Shown one piece after another: positions 18,486 through 26,885 of a stretch of 64,000 bases of DNA. Source of the stretch: Neptunomonas concharum (GTDB lineage Bacteria > Pseudomonadota > Gammaproteobacteria > Pseudomonadales > Balneatricaceae); the NCBI RefSeq assembly GCF_008630635.1, contig NZ_CP043869.1, positions 3,359,001-3,423,000 on the forward strand, in the 5' to 3' direction. The notes under the pieces are model-generated. The model made no database searches, was not told the origin of the DNA, and was given only the letters and a program-made list of their open reading frames with translations. The translations under genes and the position numbers were made by a program. How positions within the stretch are numbered: position 1 is the stretch's first letter; each line of letters opens with the position of its first letter.

Positions 18486-19358
18486 TCAGTGAAGCTGATC
18501 TGATTGCGGGATGTGTGCTGTATCACTGAATTGTGCACGAATATCCGCTTCGTCAAAGCGATAGAGGGCATTACAAAACTGACAACCTACCTCAATCGAA
18601 CCCTGTTCTTCGAGCATTTCCAGCAGTTCATCTTGTGTCAAAAACTGCAAAGCGTTCATACTTCTTTCCCGCGAACAATCACACTTAAAAACCAATGTAT
18701 CAGGGTCGTATAAGCGACAGGCTTCCTGATGGAACAGCCTATACAGCAAGGTTTCATTATCGAGAGACAGCAGCTCTTCAGATTTGAGCGTAGCGCCAAT
18801 TTGCGAAATATGTTCCCAGTCACTATCACTGGTCCCCGCCGCCGGCATGACCTGCAATAAAAAGCCTGCGGCTTTATTTCCATCCGCTGCCAAATGAATT
18901 TGTGTAGGCAACTGTTCAGATTGAAGGAAGTAGTCGGTCAGGCAACCTGACAGAGTTTCCTTTTCCAATGGAACAATCCCCTGATAACGCTGCCCATCAT
19001 CAGGCTCAATCGTGATTACCAAATGTCCATCTTCGATCAGTTCCACCGCACTGAGATTTTCAGCAACATCTCCTTCATATCGAGAAACGGCCCGGCACTC
19101 GCCGCGATGATTAATTTCAGCCATCAAGATTTGTACGTTACCTGAGCCTTGTGCCTGCAGCAGCACACGCCCTTCAAACTTCAGCGTTGTACCTAGCAAC
19201 GCTACAGCCGCTAGCATTTCACCCAAGGCATTTCGAATGGCAACTGGGTACTCATGAAGTGCTAGGATCTCTTGATAAGAGCTTTCCAACCCAACTAAAA
19301 CACCACGAATATCCAGCTCATCAAACATAATGCGCTGAATCTGTTCAGGATTACTCAT
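18486..19358 (-). CDS. hslO: Redox-regulated chaperone Hsp33
   Basis: This holdase is activated by oxidation and heat through release of a zinc ion. The 290-aa protein carries the C-terminal zinc switch with ligands C-D-C and C-Q-F-C (spacing about 31). The N-terminal core has the R-G-E-C-R-A and R-Y-x-G-D-V-A region. It is the last gene of the yrfG-hslR-hslO cluster, 67 nt after hslR. Confidence 0.97.
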   Translation of the reverse strand: MSNPEQIQRIMFDELDIRGVLVGLESSYQEILALHEYPVAIRNALGEMLAAVALLGTTLKFEGRVLLQAQGSGNVQILMAEINHRGECRAVSRYEGDVAENLSAVELIEDGHLVITIEPDDGQRYQGIVPLEKETLSGCLTDYFLQSEQLPTQIHLAADGNKAAGFLLQVMPAAGTSDSDWEHISQIGATLKSEELLSLDNETLLYRLFHQEACRLYDPDTLVFKCDCSRERSMNALQFLTQDELLEMLEEQGSIEVGCQFCNALYRFDEADIRAQFSDTAHIPQSDQLH

Positions 19359-19425
19359 AAAACCGCTATCTCACCTCGTTAGAGATCGTTTTGAATTGGG
19401 AGCATTTTATCACAAACATCCTAAA

Positions 19426-19818
19426 TCACCCCCTTTGCATCTCTTTAACGCCAAGCAATTGGCGCCGACTTCTTTTATCAGGTTTGTGTCCAGGGCTCAG
19501 CTCTGCACCTTTGTTGGCTTTTCGTTGCAGCGCCTCTTTCTCTCTGCGCTCAATACTGTCTTGTGTCTCTTCATATAAGAGCTGCGCCTCTGCTGCGCCT
19601 CTGCGCTGTTCCGACAACGCCTTGACAACAACGACACGCTCATCCCAGCCTTGACGAATCTTCAGAGTCGCCCCCAACTCCACCACTTTGCTACATTTCG
19701 CTCGCTGACCGTCATAATGGACTTTTCCACCCTCAATCATCTGCTTTGCTATTGCTCGGGTTTTGAAAAATCGGGCTGCCCATAGCCATTTATCCAGTCG
19801 AATTTTGCCTGGCTCCAC
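19426..19818 (-). CDS. hslR: Ribosome-associated heat shock protein Hsp15
   Basis: Hsp15 binds free 50S subunits carrying a stalled nascent chain. The 130-aa protein has an N-terminal S4 RNA-binding domain (R-L-D-K-W-L-W-A-A-R-F-F-K-T-R; G-G-K-V-H-Y-D-G-Q-R). A charged helical tail with R-R-E-K-E-A and a basic C-terminus follow. It starts 2 nt after yrfG. Confidence 0.95.
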   Translation of the reverse strand: MEPGKIRLDKWLWAARFFKTRAIAKQMIEGGKVHYDGQRAKCSKVVELGATLKIRQGWDERVVVVKALSEQRRGAAEAQLLYEETQDSIERREKEALQRKANKGAELSPGHKPDKRSRRQLLGVKEMQRG

Positions 19819-19820
19819 GT

Positions 19821-20480
19821 TTACTCTCCTTTCGGGAAAATATCACTAAAATGCTGTACGGCTTCAAACTCGGTTACATTTCTCGCCGGTTGCTGACTAT
19901 CTGGCTGTGCGATGGATAGCAAAAAACGGATACCATACGCCTGCGCAGATTTCAAAACCGGCAGACTATCATCAATCAACAAAGTCCGTTGTGGGTTAAA
20001 GGGTTCCACCGTTTGCAGCCGTTCCCAAAATGCGATTTGCTCCTTAGGCAAACCAAAGTCATGGGAGCAGACGATTGCATCAACTCGCTCAGCCAGATCC
20101 GTTTTCTCTAATTTCAAACCCAAGCTGCCCCGATGCGCATTAGTCACAATAACTGAGCGCATTCCTTCCCGGCGAATCCCATCCAAAAAATCCAACACGG
20201 ACGGACGAAACGCGATTCGGTCTGCAACCTCTCGTTTGAGCGCAACAATATCGACGTTGAGTTCTTGCGACCAATAGTCAAGACAGTACCAATTTAATGT
20301 GCCCTGCTCCTGCATAATGCGTTGATGGAGCCATGCCTGTGCTTCGTGCTGATCAATTTGGTGGATATCTGCATAGCGAATGGGCAAATACTCCAACCAA
20401 AAGTAAGAGTCAAAATGAAGGTCCAATAAAGTGCCGTCCATATCCAGTAATACGGTATCAACACTAGACCAATCGAGCAT
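19821..20480 (-). CDS. yrfG: GMP/IMP nucleotidase YrfG (HAD family)
   Basis: A HAD-superfamily phosphatase; the E. coli homologue dephosphorylates purine monophosphates. The 219-aa product has motif I D-M-D-G-T-L-L-D-L, motif II V-T-N-A, and the late motifs H-D-F-G-L-P-K and L-L-I-D-D-S. The family-typical F-D-S-Y-F-W-L-E-Y-L-P cap start is present. The longer frame opens with a TTG; ATG 20480 aligns better with the family. It diverges from nudE, as in enterobacteria. Confidence 0.93.
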   Translation of the reverse strand: MLDWSSVDTVLLDMDGTLLDLHFDSYFWLEYLPIRYADIHQIDQHEAQAWLHQRIMQEQGTLNWYCLDYWSQELNVDIVALKREVADRIAFRPSVLDFLDGIRREGMRSVIVTNAHRGSLGLKLEKTDLAERVDAIVCSHDFGLPKEQIAFWERLQTVEPFNPQRTLLIDDSLPVLKSAQAYGIRFLLSIAQPDSQQPARNVTEFEAVQHFSDIFPKGE

Positions 20481-20535
20481 AGCAGGTACAATCAAAGGAA
20501 TACCTATTGTTAGTCAGTCAGGAAGGCTTATCAGT

Positions 20536-21087
20536 ATGCCCGTGAAACCGGAAATTTTGAAGGTTACCCCCACCGCTAAGAGCCGACTTTTTCAGGTCGA
20601 AGAGCTTGAATTACGATTTAGCAACGGGGTGGAACGCACTTACGAACGCCTCGCCAGCCGGGGAAGAGGAGCGGTGATGATCGTCGCTGTTGATGAGAGC
20701 GACCACGTCATTCTCATTCGCGAGTATGCAGGCGGCATTGACGACTATACACTGACGCTGCCAAAAGGACTGGTCGACCCTGGGGAGGATCTACCCACAG
20801 CAGCCGACCGGGAACTAAAAGAGGAAGCGGGCTTTGGAGCTCGCAATCTACACATACTCAAAGAGATGACGGCAGCCCCTAACTATATGGGTCACAAACT
20901 CACCGCCATCATCGCCCGCGATCTCTACCCATGCAAGCTTGAAGGAGACGAACCAGAACCCCTTGAGGTTGTGCTCTGGCCACTATCTGATATCGATACT
21001 CTAGTACAAAAAGCTGAGTTCACCGAAGGCCGAGCGATTGCAGCACTTTATATGACACGGCACTACCTGCTTAACAATAAAGATTAA
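20536..21087 (+). CDS. nudE: ADP compounds hydrolase NudE
   Basis: A Nudix hydrolase of ADP-ribose, NADH and diadenosine polyphosphates. The 183-aa length equals the family norm once ATG 20536 is used, with GGAAGG about 9 nt upstream; the frame is open 105 nt further but lacks homology. The Nudix box G-x5-E-x7-R-E-L-x-E-E-x-G reads from G-L-V-D-P-G-E-D to R-E-L-K-E-E-A-G. Its stop overlaps the end of the convergent 93-aa gene by 4 bp. Confidence 0.95.
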   Translation: MPVKPEILKVTPTAKSRLFQVEELELRFSNGVERTYERLASRGRGAVMIVAVDESDHVILIREYAGGIDDYTLTLPKGLVDPGEDLPTAADRELKEEAGFGARNLHILKEMTAAPNYMGHKLTAIIARDLYPCKLEGDEPEPLEVVLWPLSDIDTLVQKAEFTEGRAIAALYMTRHYLLNNKD

Positions 21088-21365
21088 GGGGCAGCACACT
21101 GCAGAGACCCCTGCTTAATATCGAGTTCAACTTTCTGCTTTGATAACTCATCCCCGAGGCGGTTATCCATAATCGCCTGCATCTCTCTATCGCTATACCG
21201 TTTGTGCATGTAATCAGACAAGCATTCACATTGGCCTTGTGTTGCGCTAGGTGACGCCATACACCCATCCACAAACGGCTGGTAGGTTTTTGAGGTCAAA
21301 TACTGAGTTTTAACGACGAAAATAGCCAGCATCACTGCCGAAATCCACAGGAGTATTTTTGACAT
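21084..21365 (-). CDS. Small exported or anchored four-Cys protein, unrecognised
   Basis: A 93-aa product. The N-terminal hydrophobic stretch (about residues 4-18) after a single Lys could be a signal anchor. The rest is polar, with exactly four Cys (35, 46, 48, 90), the middle two as C-E-C, suggesting one or two disulfides in the periplasm. I do not recognise the family. It lies upstream of and divergent from sodB, but no functional link is implied. Confidence 0.75.
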   Translation of the reverse strand: MSKILLWISAVMLAIFVVKTQYLTSKTYQPFVDGCMASPSATQGQCECLSDYMHKRYSDREMQAIMDNRLGDELSKQKVELDIKQGSLQCAAP

Positions 21366-21518
21366 AAAATAGAAGGTCTTTTGTAGTTATCGTTATTAAG
21401 AACCGGCAAATGCCAGCGCAGCATCATTCTAGAGAGCCCCCCAACAATTGGCAGGCAACTTTAGTCGCAGCTTACCCTAATCACACACAAAATGTGTCAT
21501 GAAAAGACAATCCAAGGG

Positions 21519-21527
21519 TGTTATGAT
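21519..21527 (+). promoter_or_regulatory. Extended -10 promoter, sodB
   Basis: TGTTATGAT (TG-n-TATGAT) lies about 90 nt upstream of sodB. A small dyad ACACAAAATGTGT sits 20-35 nt further upstream and could be an operator. Confidence 0.5.
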
Positions 21528-21615
21528 GCCAAGCTGATCAGATAGCAAGTACACGCGTGCTTGCTTCCATAACAACAGTGATATGCTGAACGTGTCGACA
21601 AGAAGGTGAACACTT

Positions 21616-22200
21616 ATGAGCTTTGAATTACCTGCACTGCCTTACGCAAAGGATGCCCTGGAACCACACATCTCCGCTGAAACGCTGGAGTTCCACCACG
21701 GCAAGCACCACAACACTTATGTTGTAAAACTAAACGGCTTAGTTCCTGGCACTGAGTTTGAAGGCAAGTCTCTGGAAGACATCATCAAAACTGCTCCAGC
21801 AGGCGGTATCTTTAACAACGCTGCCCAAGTATGGAACCATACATTCTACTGGAACTGCCTATCACCAAACGGTGGCGGCGAGCCAACAGGCCCAATCGCT
21901 GACGCGATTAAAGCAAAATGGGGCTCTTTTGAAGCATTCCAAGAAGAGTTTAACGACAAAGCCGTTAACAACTTTGGCTCTAGCTGGACATGGCTAGTGA
22001 AAAATGATGACTTTTCTCTGGAGATTGTTAATACAAGCAACGCGGGCAACCCAATGACAAACGGTCAGCGCCCTGTATTAACCTGCGACCTGTGGGAACA
22101 CGCTTACTACATCGACTACCGCAACGTACGTCCTGACTACCTGAAAGGTTTCTGGGCTTTAGTAAACTGGGACTTCGTAAACGAAAGCCTCAGCGTATAA
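21616..22200 (+). CDS. sodB: Superoxide dismutase (Fe)
   Basis: This cytoplasmic enzyme dismutates superoxide to oxygen and peroxide. The 194-aa product aligns throughout with E. coli SodB. Metal ligands are His27, His75, Asp158 and His162 (the last two in C-D-L-W-E-H-A-Y-Y). The iron-type residues [11 protein letters not shown] and the F-x-x-x-F-G-S-x-W-T-W-L block favour Fe over Mn. It ends at a strong terminator. Confidence 0.97.
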   Translation: MSFELPALPYAKDALEPHISAETLEFHHGKHHNTYVVKLNGLVPGTEFEGKSLEDIIKTAPAGGIFNNAAQVWNHTFYWNCLSPNGGGEPTGPIADAIKAKWGSFEAFQEEFNDKAVNNFGSSWTWLVKNDDFSLEIVNTSNAGNPMTNGQRPVLTCDLWEHAYYIDYRNVRPDYLKGFWALVNWDFVNESLSV

Positions 22201-22216
22201 ATTTATTTATGCGAGA

Positions 22217-22250
22217 AATAAAGGCACCTTAGGGTGCCTTTATTATTTTT
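22217..22250. terminator. Terminator of sodB, probably bidirectional
   Basis: Perfect 12-bp arms AATAAAGGCACC/GGTGCCTTTATT flank loop TTAG and are followed by ATTTTT on the plus strand. The convergent protease gene ends 35 nt further on and may use it too. Confidence 0.9.
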
Positions 22251-22284
22251 AGTCAAAGTTTGCGATCAAAATAGTAAAGCTTCT

Positions 22285-25200
22285 CTACTCTCCTATAAAT
22301 ATCCCTACCGTTTCTTTACCGTGAGCAGTCTCACTATCTTTTGATTTTTCTTCCTGAAGATAGATAACAACTGATTTTTCCCCTAAGTCTTTTTGCTCTG
22401 CTATCACAGGATCCCCTCCTTGCATCGAAGCAACACTTTGCAGGGTAACAGGGAAGCGTCGGCGTATATTCTGGGTAAAGTCATACTGTGCTCCCTGATC
22501 ATCAACTTGGCGATTAACCACTTCAAAGCGGCGGCCGTTTGACACACCTTTACCCAATTGAATGGCGATCCAACCAACTGTTTCGTTACCATGCCCATCT
22601 GTCAGACTTTCCTGTTCTTGAAGGCCAAGCTGAAACTGGCCAGTACTATGAGTCAGGACACGAGGAACGGCTAATTCTCCACCTTTACTAGTCATCATAC
22701 CCGTAAAGAGCCCAGGCAGACCGCCAAAGGCATTGCCAAAGCTGATAACATCCGCTTGCGGGGCTATTTTACTTAACGTATGAGTACCAGCTTTCACTTC
22801 AAGTCCTCCCACCGTATGCTCTCCAGCTTCCGCCACAAGATAGAAGACTTGTTCACCGACACTATGTACTTTATCTAGATAATCCCACTCACGGTAACGC
22901 ACTTCGAAGCTGTCAGTAGTGACATTACGTACTTGCACAGTGCCTAGCTCCCCTTTTCGTTCACCTAGCGATGCAACCACTACCGGAGATGTATAGGCTT
23001 TGTTCAATGGGACCGTTGTCCATTGGTCTGTTACGCCTTCGACTACTCCCCATGCCAGCTTGCCCGAGTTAGGCTGGGCGTTCTGACGTAAGGCTGCCGT
23101 ATCTATGCCTTTTGTGCTGATATCTTGGGCAAAGACTTGTCCGCCTACTGCAAGCACATCAAGAGTTTCATCTAGGTGATAAACTTCATTATCTTTCGAT
23201 TGCTCCTCTTGTACGAGCAGAGCACTATGTAGCACCGGACGCCAGTGGCTGCCTACTGGCACTTGTTGCAGCGTGTATGGTAGCGCCTTACCTCCGATAT
23301 AAGTACGACCAGAACCCGCCGGATTGTAGATCGCTAGGTAACCTACGGTCTCCGCACTGTGACCATCGGTTAGCCTTTCTTCTTCAAATAGCGCCGCATT
23401 AAAACCACCAGCAAACACATTCTTTACACGCGCAGTAACGGCTTGTCCTCCATTACTGGTTTGTATCGTTAAGAAGACTTGTGGAACGCCAGCAAACTTC
23501 TCGGTAAAGCTGTTCCATGCAAAGGTGCCGCTGCCGCTGAGTTCAAATGTACCAACTTCCCAGATAGAGCCATCGGACATTCGGTGTCGACCTTTTTCCA
23601 GAATCAGGTGTGGTATTGTCTCTTCAGCATGCGTAGTATCACCTCTCGCGATACGGTAATCCCACTCTTGAAAGCGCAGTTGGAATTTAGCTTCAAAGCC
23701 GGTGTTATTTACATTTTTAATACGTACAACACCGGGATCCGAGCCATTAAAACTTGGCGGCCCGGCGATCACCACCGGCTGCGCAAACTGGCTAGGGAAG
23801 TCGATAGTTTTCCAATTTTGAGTAACTTGCGCATTTAGTTGCCCATGACCTAAGTACTGAGGATTTAACGGCTGGCTATCATAACCATCAGGAGCCCCGT
23901 CATTATCACTATCCGGGTTGTTGATACCCGTGCCCTGTTGGTATTCCGCAAGGTTAGTTAGACCATCATTATCACGGTCGCCATTGGCATCAGACGGATC
24001 ATTAGGATTGAGACCATTTGCCGTTTCGAAAGCATCATCTAAACCATCATTATCCGAATCGAACAAACGAGGCGTATAGACAACCTTATCTAGCCAGCCT
24101 CGATCTAAACCCTTATCAACGCTTGAGTCTTTAATATAAGTCCATCTAATCGTATGAACTCCAGCTGGGATATTGACCTCTTCTGAGATGAATGGATTCC
24201 CCGGTACAACACCACAAATCTGACTTTTCCCGTTATATACTTCAGATGAGGGAAGGCCATCCAAGGTAAAGTTCAAGGAGTCCCAGCAAGAGGCTCCGGA
24301 ATTATAATCTTCTGATGACACTGACCAATCAAATGTTAGGACGCCCGGCCCTGTAATCGTGGTTTCAATCCAACTGGACTGGTTATGCCCCAGATACCCC
24401 GAGAAAGCCGCATCCTCACCATCGGAAGTGATAGAGGTCTGCCCTTGCCACTGGACGTCGCCCCCTAGAACAAAATTTAAACTTGTATTGTCTAAAGCTT
24501 CTGTAACCGTGGGGGGTGGTACAGGTGTGACAGTGGACTCGCGATAGCTGGAGACTACGCCCATCGTTTCTCTGATTAAGCGTGAATTATCGCCATCTTG
24601 AGCATGTCCTACAGACGTACCTTTGTGTAGAACCAAGGGATTGGAAAAGATAGGGACAGGAAAATAACTGCCTCCTTGCCCATCGTTCCCGTACGCCATT
24701 ATGGTATGGTAATCCACACTATCATCCCCTTTGAAGTACCAACCTGCTGAGTATTGGTTATCCAAGGAGCGGTTAGGACCTGGAGCTGATACCTGACTCT
24801 TGGCATGAGCGGCACCCAGATTATGGCCAACCTCATGGGTTAACGTGTCATCTAAAGCAACTGCACGAATAGCATTAACACTAAACGCCGCACTCGGATC
24901 ACCTCCCCAGGCCCATAGAAGATTTCCTGTACCGACTATGCCATATGCTTGCCCATGATCAATGAACATGGCCACTAGGTCCGCTCCGTAAGTATCCCTT
25001 GCGGAACTCACCGCCGAAAACGCACCTTGGCCACTCTCTAAGGCGTCTATATCTGTACTGAACGAGCCATTTGGAGTGGAGGCTGTCGTATAAGGCACAG
25101 ACATGTAATGAACCAGATTGAGGGACAAATCGATACCGCTATTGACCATGGTCTGGTTTAATCTATTAACCGCATCAAGAGAAAACGTTTCCATTCCTCC

Positions 25201-25368
25201 GTTATTCGCAACCCAACTCGCAGCGGTGGTATCGTAAACCACCATGATATCAATGGTTGCAGCATCTACCCGAGTAACAAACACCATCAAAAAAGCAGAA
25301 AGGACATGATACTTCCAAGCCTTTTTAAACCGACCTAACTTGCGTAAGTATTGCCCGTAAATTTCCAT
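22285..25368 (-). CDS. Secreted M72/reprolysin-like zinc metalloprotease with lectin-like repeats
   Basis: A 1027-aa protein. Residues 1-36 form a signal peptide (basic, hydrophobic, V-D-A before A-T-I-D). Residues 37-278 are a metzincin catalytic domain, with zinc motif H-E-V-G-H-N-L-G-A-A-H (178-188) and Met-turn I-M-A-Y-G (Met224). The D-I-M-V-V-Y start and R-D-T-Y-G-A-D-L-V segment resemble peptidyl-Asp metalloendopeptidase (M72) enzymes. After a Pro-rich linker comes a beta-rich domain (about 293-432) ending W-L-D-K-V-V-Y. TSP3-like calcium repeats follow (D-S-D-N-D-G-L-D-D, D-R-D-N-D-G-L-T, D-S-D-N-D-G-A-P-D; 437-497). Residues 505-1027 are a duplicated array of lectin-like units. The catalytic part follows the signal peptide directly, so the usual propeptide is missing. 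It is encoded, I infer, by the gene 11 nt upstream. AGGAG precedes the ATG. Confidence 0.88.
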   Translation of the reverse strand: MEIYGQYLRKLGRFKKAWKYHVLSAFLMVFVTRVDAATIDIMVVYDTTAASWVANNGGMETFSLDAVNRLNQTMVNSGIDLSLNLVHYMSVPYTTASTPNGSFSTDIDALESGQGAFSAVSSARDTYGADLVAMFIDHGQAYGIVGTGNLLWAWGGDPSAAFSVNAIRAVALDDTLTHEVGHNLGAAHAKSQVSAPGPNRSLDNQYSAGWYFKGDDSVDYHTIMAYGNDGQGGSYFPVPIFSNPLVLHKGTSVGHAQDGDNSRLIRETMGVVSSYRESTVTPVPPPTVTEALDNTSLNFVLGGDVQWQGQTSITSDGEDAAFSGYLGHNQSSWIETTITGPGVLTFDWSVSSEDYNSGASCWDSLNFTLDGLPSSEVYNGKSQICGVVPGNPFISEEVNIPAGVHTIRWTYIKDSSVDKGLDRGWLDKVVYTPRLFDSDNDGLDDAFETANGLNPNDPSDANGDRDNDGLTNLAEYQQGTGINNPDSDNDGAPDGYDSQPLNPQYLGHGQLNAQVTQNWKTIDFPSQFAQPVVIAGPPSFNGSDPGVVRIKNVNNTGFEAKFQLRFQEWDYRIARGDTTHAEETIPHLILEKGRHRMSDGSIWEVGTFELSGSGTFAWNSFTEKFAGVPQVFLTIQTSNGGQAVTARVKNVFAGGFNAALFEEERLTDGHSAETVGYLAIYNPAGSGRTYIGGKALPYTLQQVPVGSHWRPVLHSALLVQEEQSKDNEVYHLDETLDVLAVGGQVFAQDISTKGIDTAALRQNAQPNSGKLAWGVVEGVTDQWTTVPLNKAYTSPVVVASLGERKGELGTVQVRNVTTDSFEVRYREWDYLDKVHSVGEQVFYLVAEAGEHTVGGLEVKAGTHTLSKIAPQADVISFGNAFGGLPGLFTGMMTSKGGELAVPRVLTHSTGQFQLGLQEQESLTDGHGNETVGWIAIQLGKGVSNGRRFEVVNRQVDDQGAQYDFTQNIRRRFPVTLQSVASMQGGDPVIAEQKDLGEKSVVIYLQEEKSKDSETAHGKETVGIFIGE

Positions 25369-25379
25369 TTAAACGCTCC

Positions 25380-25979
25380 TTAGGATCCTTGCTTCTTTGG
25401 CTTAATTGAATTGATATGTAGGGTTTCGTGCTCATGAATACGAGGAGGCATAGCGTATAGGTCAACCTCTGATACACTTCCCTCTCCAGTAGAGGAGTCC
25501 CCTGAAATTCGATAGATAAGACCACTTTTGACATCTCTGATGGTGCCCAAATATGAGCTATCAGTGACAGTTAACGTCGCTATTACGCCATCACCACCTT
25601 TGAGCCGCCCCAGTAAAGACACAGATTTTTCAGAGTGATAATTAGCTCTATCAATCACCACACTAAACCCAAGATCGTCAAACACTCTAAGCTCAAACAG
25701 TGTATTTTGGAAAAAAGAAGGTCGTTCCTGTTGCTGCTCAAGATCACTTAACAGTGCTGGAGCGGCTCCCGCCGGCAACAACAGTGATGTATTCAACCGA
25801 ATAGCTCCCGTTCGTTTTATGTACGCAGGTTGTGGTTTCGTAGCTTCAGTCTCACCACTTAAGGTCGACTTCAATACAGGTGCTGGAGTTATTAGCGTGA
25901 CAGATTCTTGCGCAAAGCTTGTAAAAGCCACTGTACATAAGACAGATAGCAACAGCCTTTTAGTGATTGAGAGCAACAT
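25380..25979 (-). CDS. Separate propeptide-like secreted protein for the adjacent metalloprotease
   Basis: A 199-aa protein with a signal peptide (T-K-R-L-L-L-S-V-L-C... ending S-F-A before Q-E-S). The body (about residues 55-185) has the pattern I recall for the N-terminal propeptide of bacterial M72-type proteases: an R-L-N-x-S-L-L strand, F-E-L-R-V-F-D-D, G-R-L-K-G-G-D-G, T-V-T-D-S-S-Y-L-G-T-I-R, Y-R-I-S-G and a final S-E-V-D-L-Y-A-M-P-P. In homologues this is fused to the catalytic domain. Here it has its own stop, and the protease has its own signal peptide. A folding chaperone or inhibitor acting in trans is the likely role. AGGGA precedes the ATG. The relation is from remembered family patterns, not a search. 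Confidence 0.7.
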   Translation of the reverse strand: MLLSITKRLLLSVLCTVAFTSFAQESVTLITPAPVLKSTLSGETEATKPQPAYIKRTGAIRLNTSLLLPAGAAPALLSDLEQQQERPSFFQNTLFELRVFDDLGFSVVIDRANYHSEKSVSLLGRLKGGDGVIATLTVTDSSYLGTIRDVKSGLIYRISGDSSTGEGSVSEVDLYAMPPRIHEHETLHINSIKPKKQGS

Positions 25980-26030
25980 ACTTCTTTCCCTAGAAAAGTG
26001 TGATTTTATTAAATTCTAAATCATAACACC

Positions 26031-26867
26031 CTATTCGGCGACAATAGGGTTACTTAACACCCCAAGGCCACTGATCTCGACTTCGATCAAATCTCCCGGC
26101 TTCATATACAGGCGAGGCTTGCGTTTTACGCCAACACCACCTGGAGTACCGGTTACGATTACATCCCCTACGGAGAGGGTACAAAACGTTGAGATATATT
26201 CTATTAATGCGGGCACATCAAAAATAAGGTCGCTAAACGGCGCATGTTGCACCTGCTCGCCATTGAGACGCGTTGTGACGGTACATGATGACAGGTCTGG
26301 CATTTCATCAGGAGTGACCATCCAAGGACCAAAGGCACCAGTGGCATCAAAATTTTTACCCGCTGTAAACTGTTGGGTATGCATCTGCCAATCACGAATA
26401 CTCGCATCGTTGTAACAGCTATAGCCTGCTACATGCTTAAGCGCATCTTCCCGCTTAATATGACGCCCTCCTTGCCCGATAATAACCGCAAGCTCTCCCT
26501 CAAAATCCAGCTTCTCAGAAACATTCGGCCGCACAATAGCCCCTTGGTGTCCAACCTGAGTAGAACTAAAACGGGTGAAAAGCACGGGATGTTCCATCTC
26601 CGGCATACCTGTTTCTATACGATGGCTCTCATAATTAAGCCCTACACAGAGAATTTTTTCTGGATTGGGTATTACCGGAAGAAGCTGCACGCTCTCTAAA
26701 GCATAAATAGGGGCATTCTTTAGCATGTCAGGTACTTGGGGCAATACGGCTAACAAACTTTTTAGATCAGGGATCGTCGGATCGACTAAAGAGAGATCAA
26801 TCACCGTAGTAGGCGTCGCAACCCCATAGGCGGCCCGATCCCCTACGAGAAAGGAGGCTAGTTTCAT
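26031..26867 (-). CDS. Fumarylacetoacetate hydrolase (FAH) family protein
   Basis: A cytoplasmic metal-dependent hydrolase or decarboxylase of 278 aa. An N-terminal lead (about 1-65) precedes the FAH fold. The metal triad is visible: two Glu in D-F-E-G-E-L-A-V-I-I-G and an Asp in C-Y-N-D-A-S-I-R-D. The core G-L-N-Y, F-T-A-G-K-N-F-D and V-I-V-T-G-T-P-G-G-V-G motifs are present. Substrates in the family include acylpyruvates, oxaloacetate and hydroxylated diacids; none can be assigned. It lies 18 nt after the DUF2799 gene and may be in one transcript with tesA upstream. Confidence 0.9.
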   Translation of the reverse strand: MKLASFLVGDRAAYGVATPTTVIDLSLVDPTIPDLKSLLAVLPQVPDMLKNAPIYALESVQLLPVIPNPEKILCVGLNYESHRIETGMPEMEHPVLFTRFSSTQVGHQGAIVRPNVSEKLDFEGELAVIIGQGGRHIKREDALKHVAGYSCYNDASIRDWQMHTQQFTAGKNFDATGAFGPWMVTPDEMPDLSSCTVTTRLNGEQVQHAPFSDLIFDVPALIEYISTFCTLSVGDVIVTGTPGGVGVKRKPRLYMKPGDLIEVEISGLGVLSNPIVAE

Positions 26868-26885
26868 TGTTTCTCCAACATTATC

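Noticed and set aside
23881-24060. Short repeated units resembling a direct-repeat array
   Set aside because: The repetition comes from Asp/Asn-rich calcium-binding TSP3-like repeats in the protease, not from a CRISPR or satellite.
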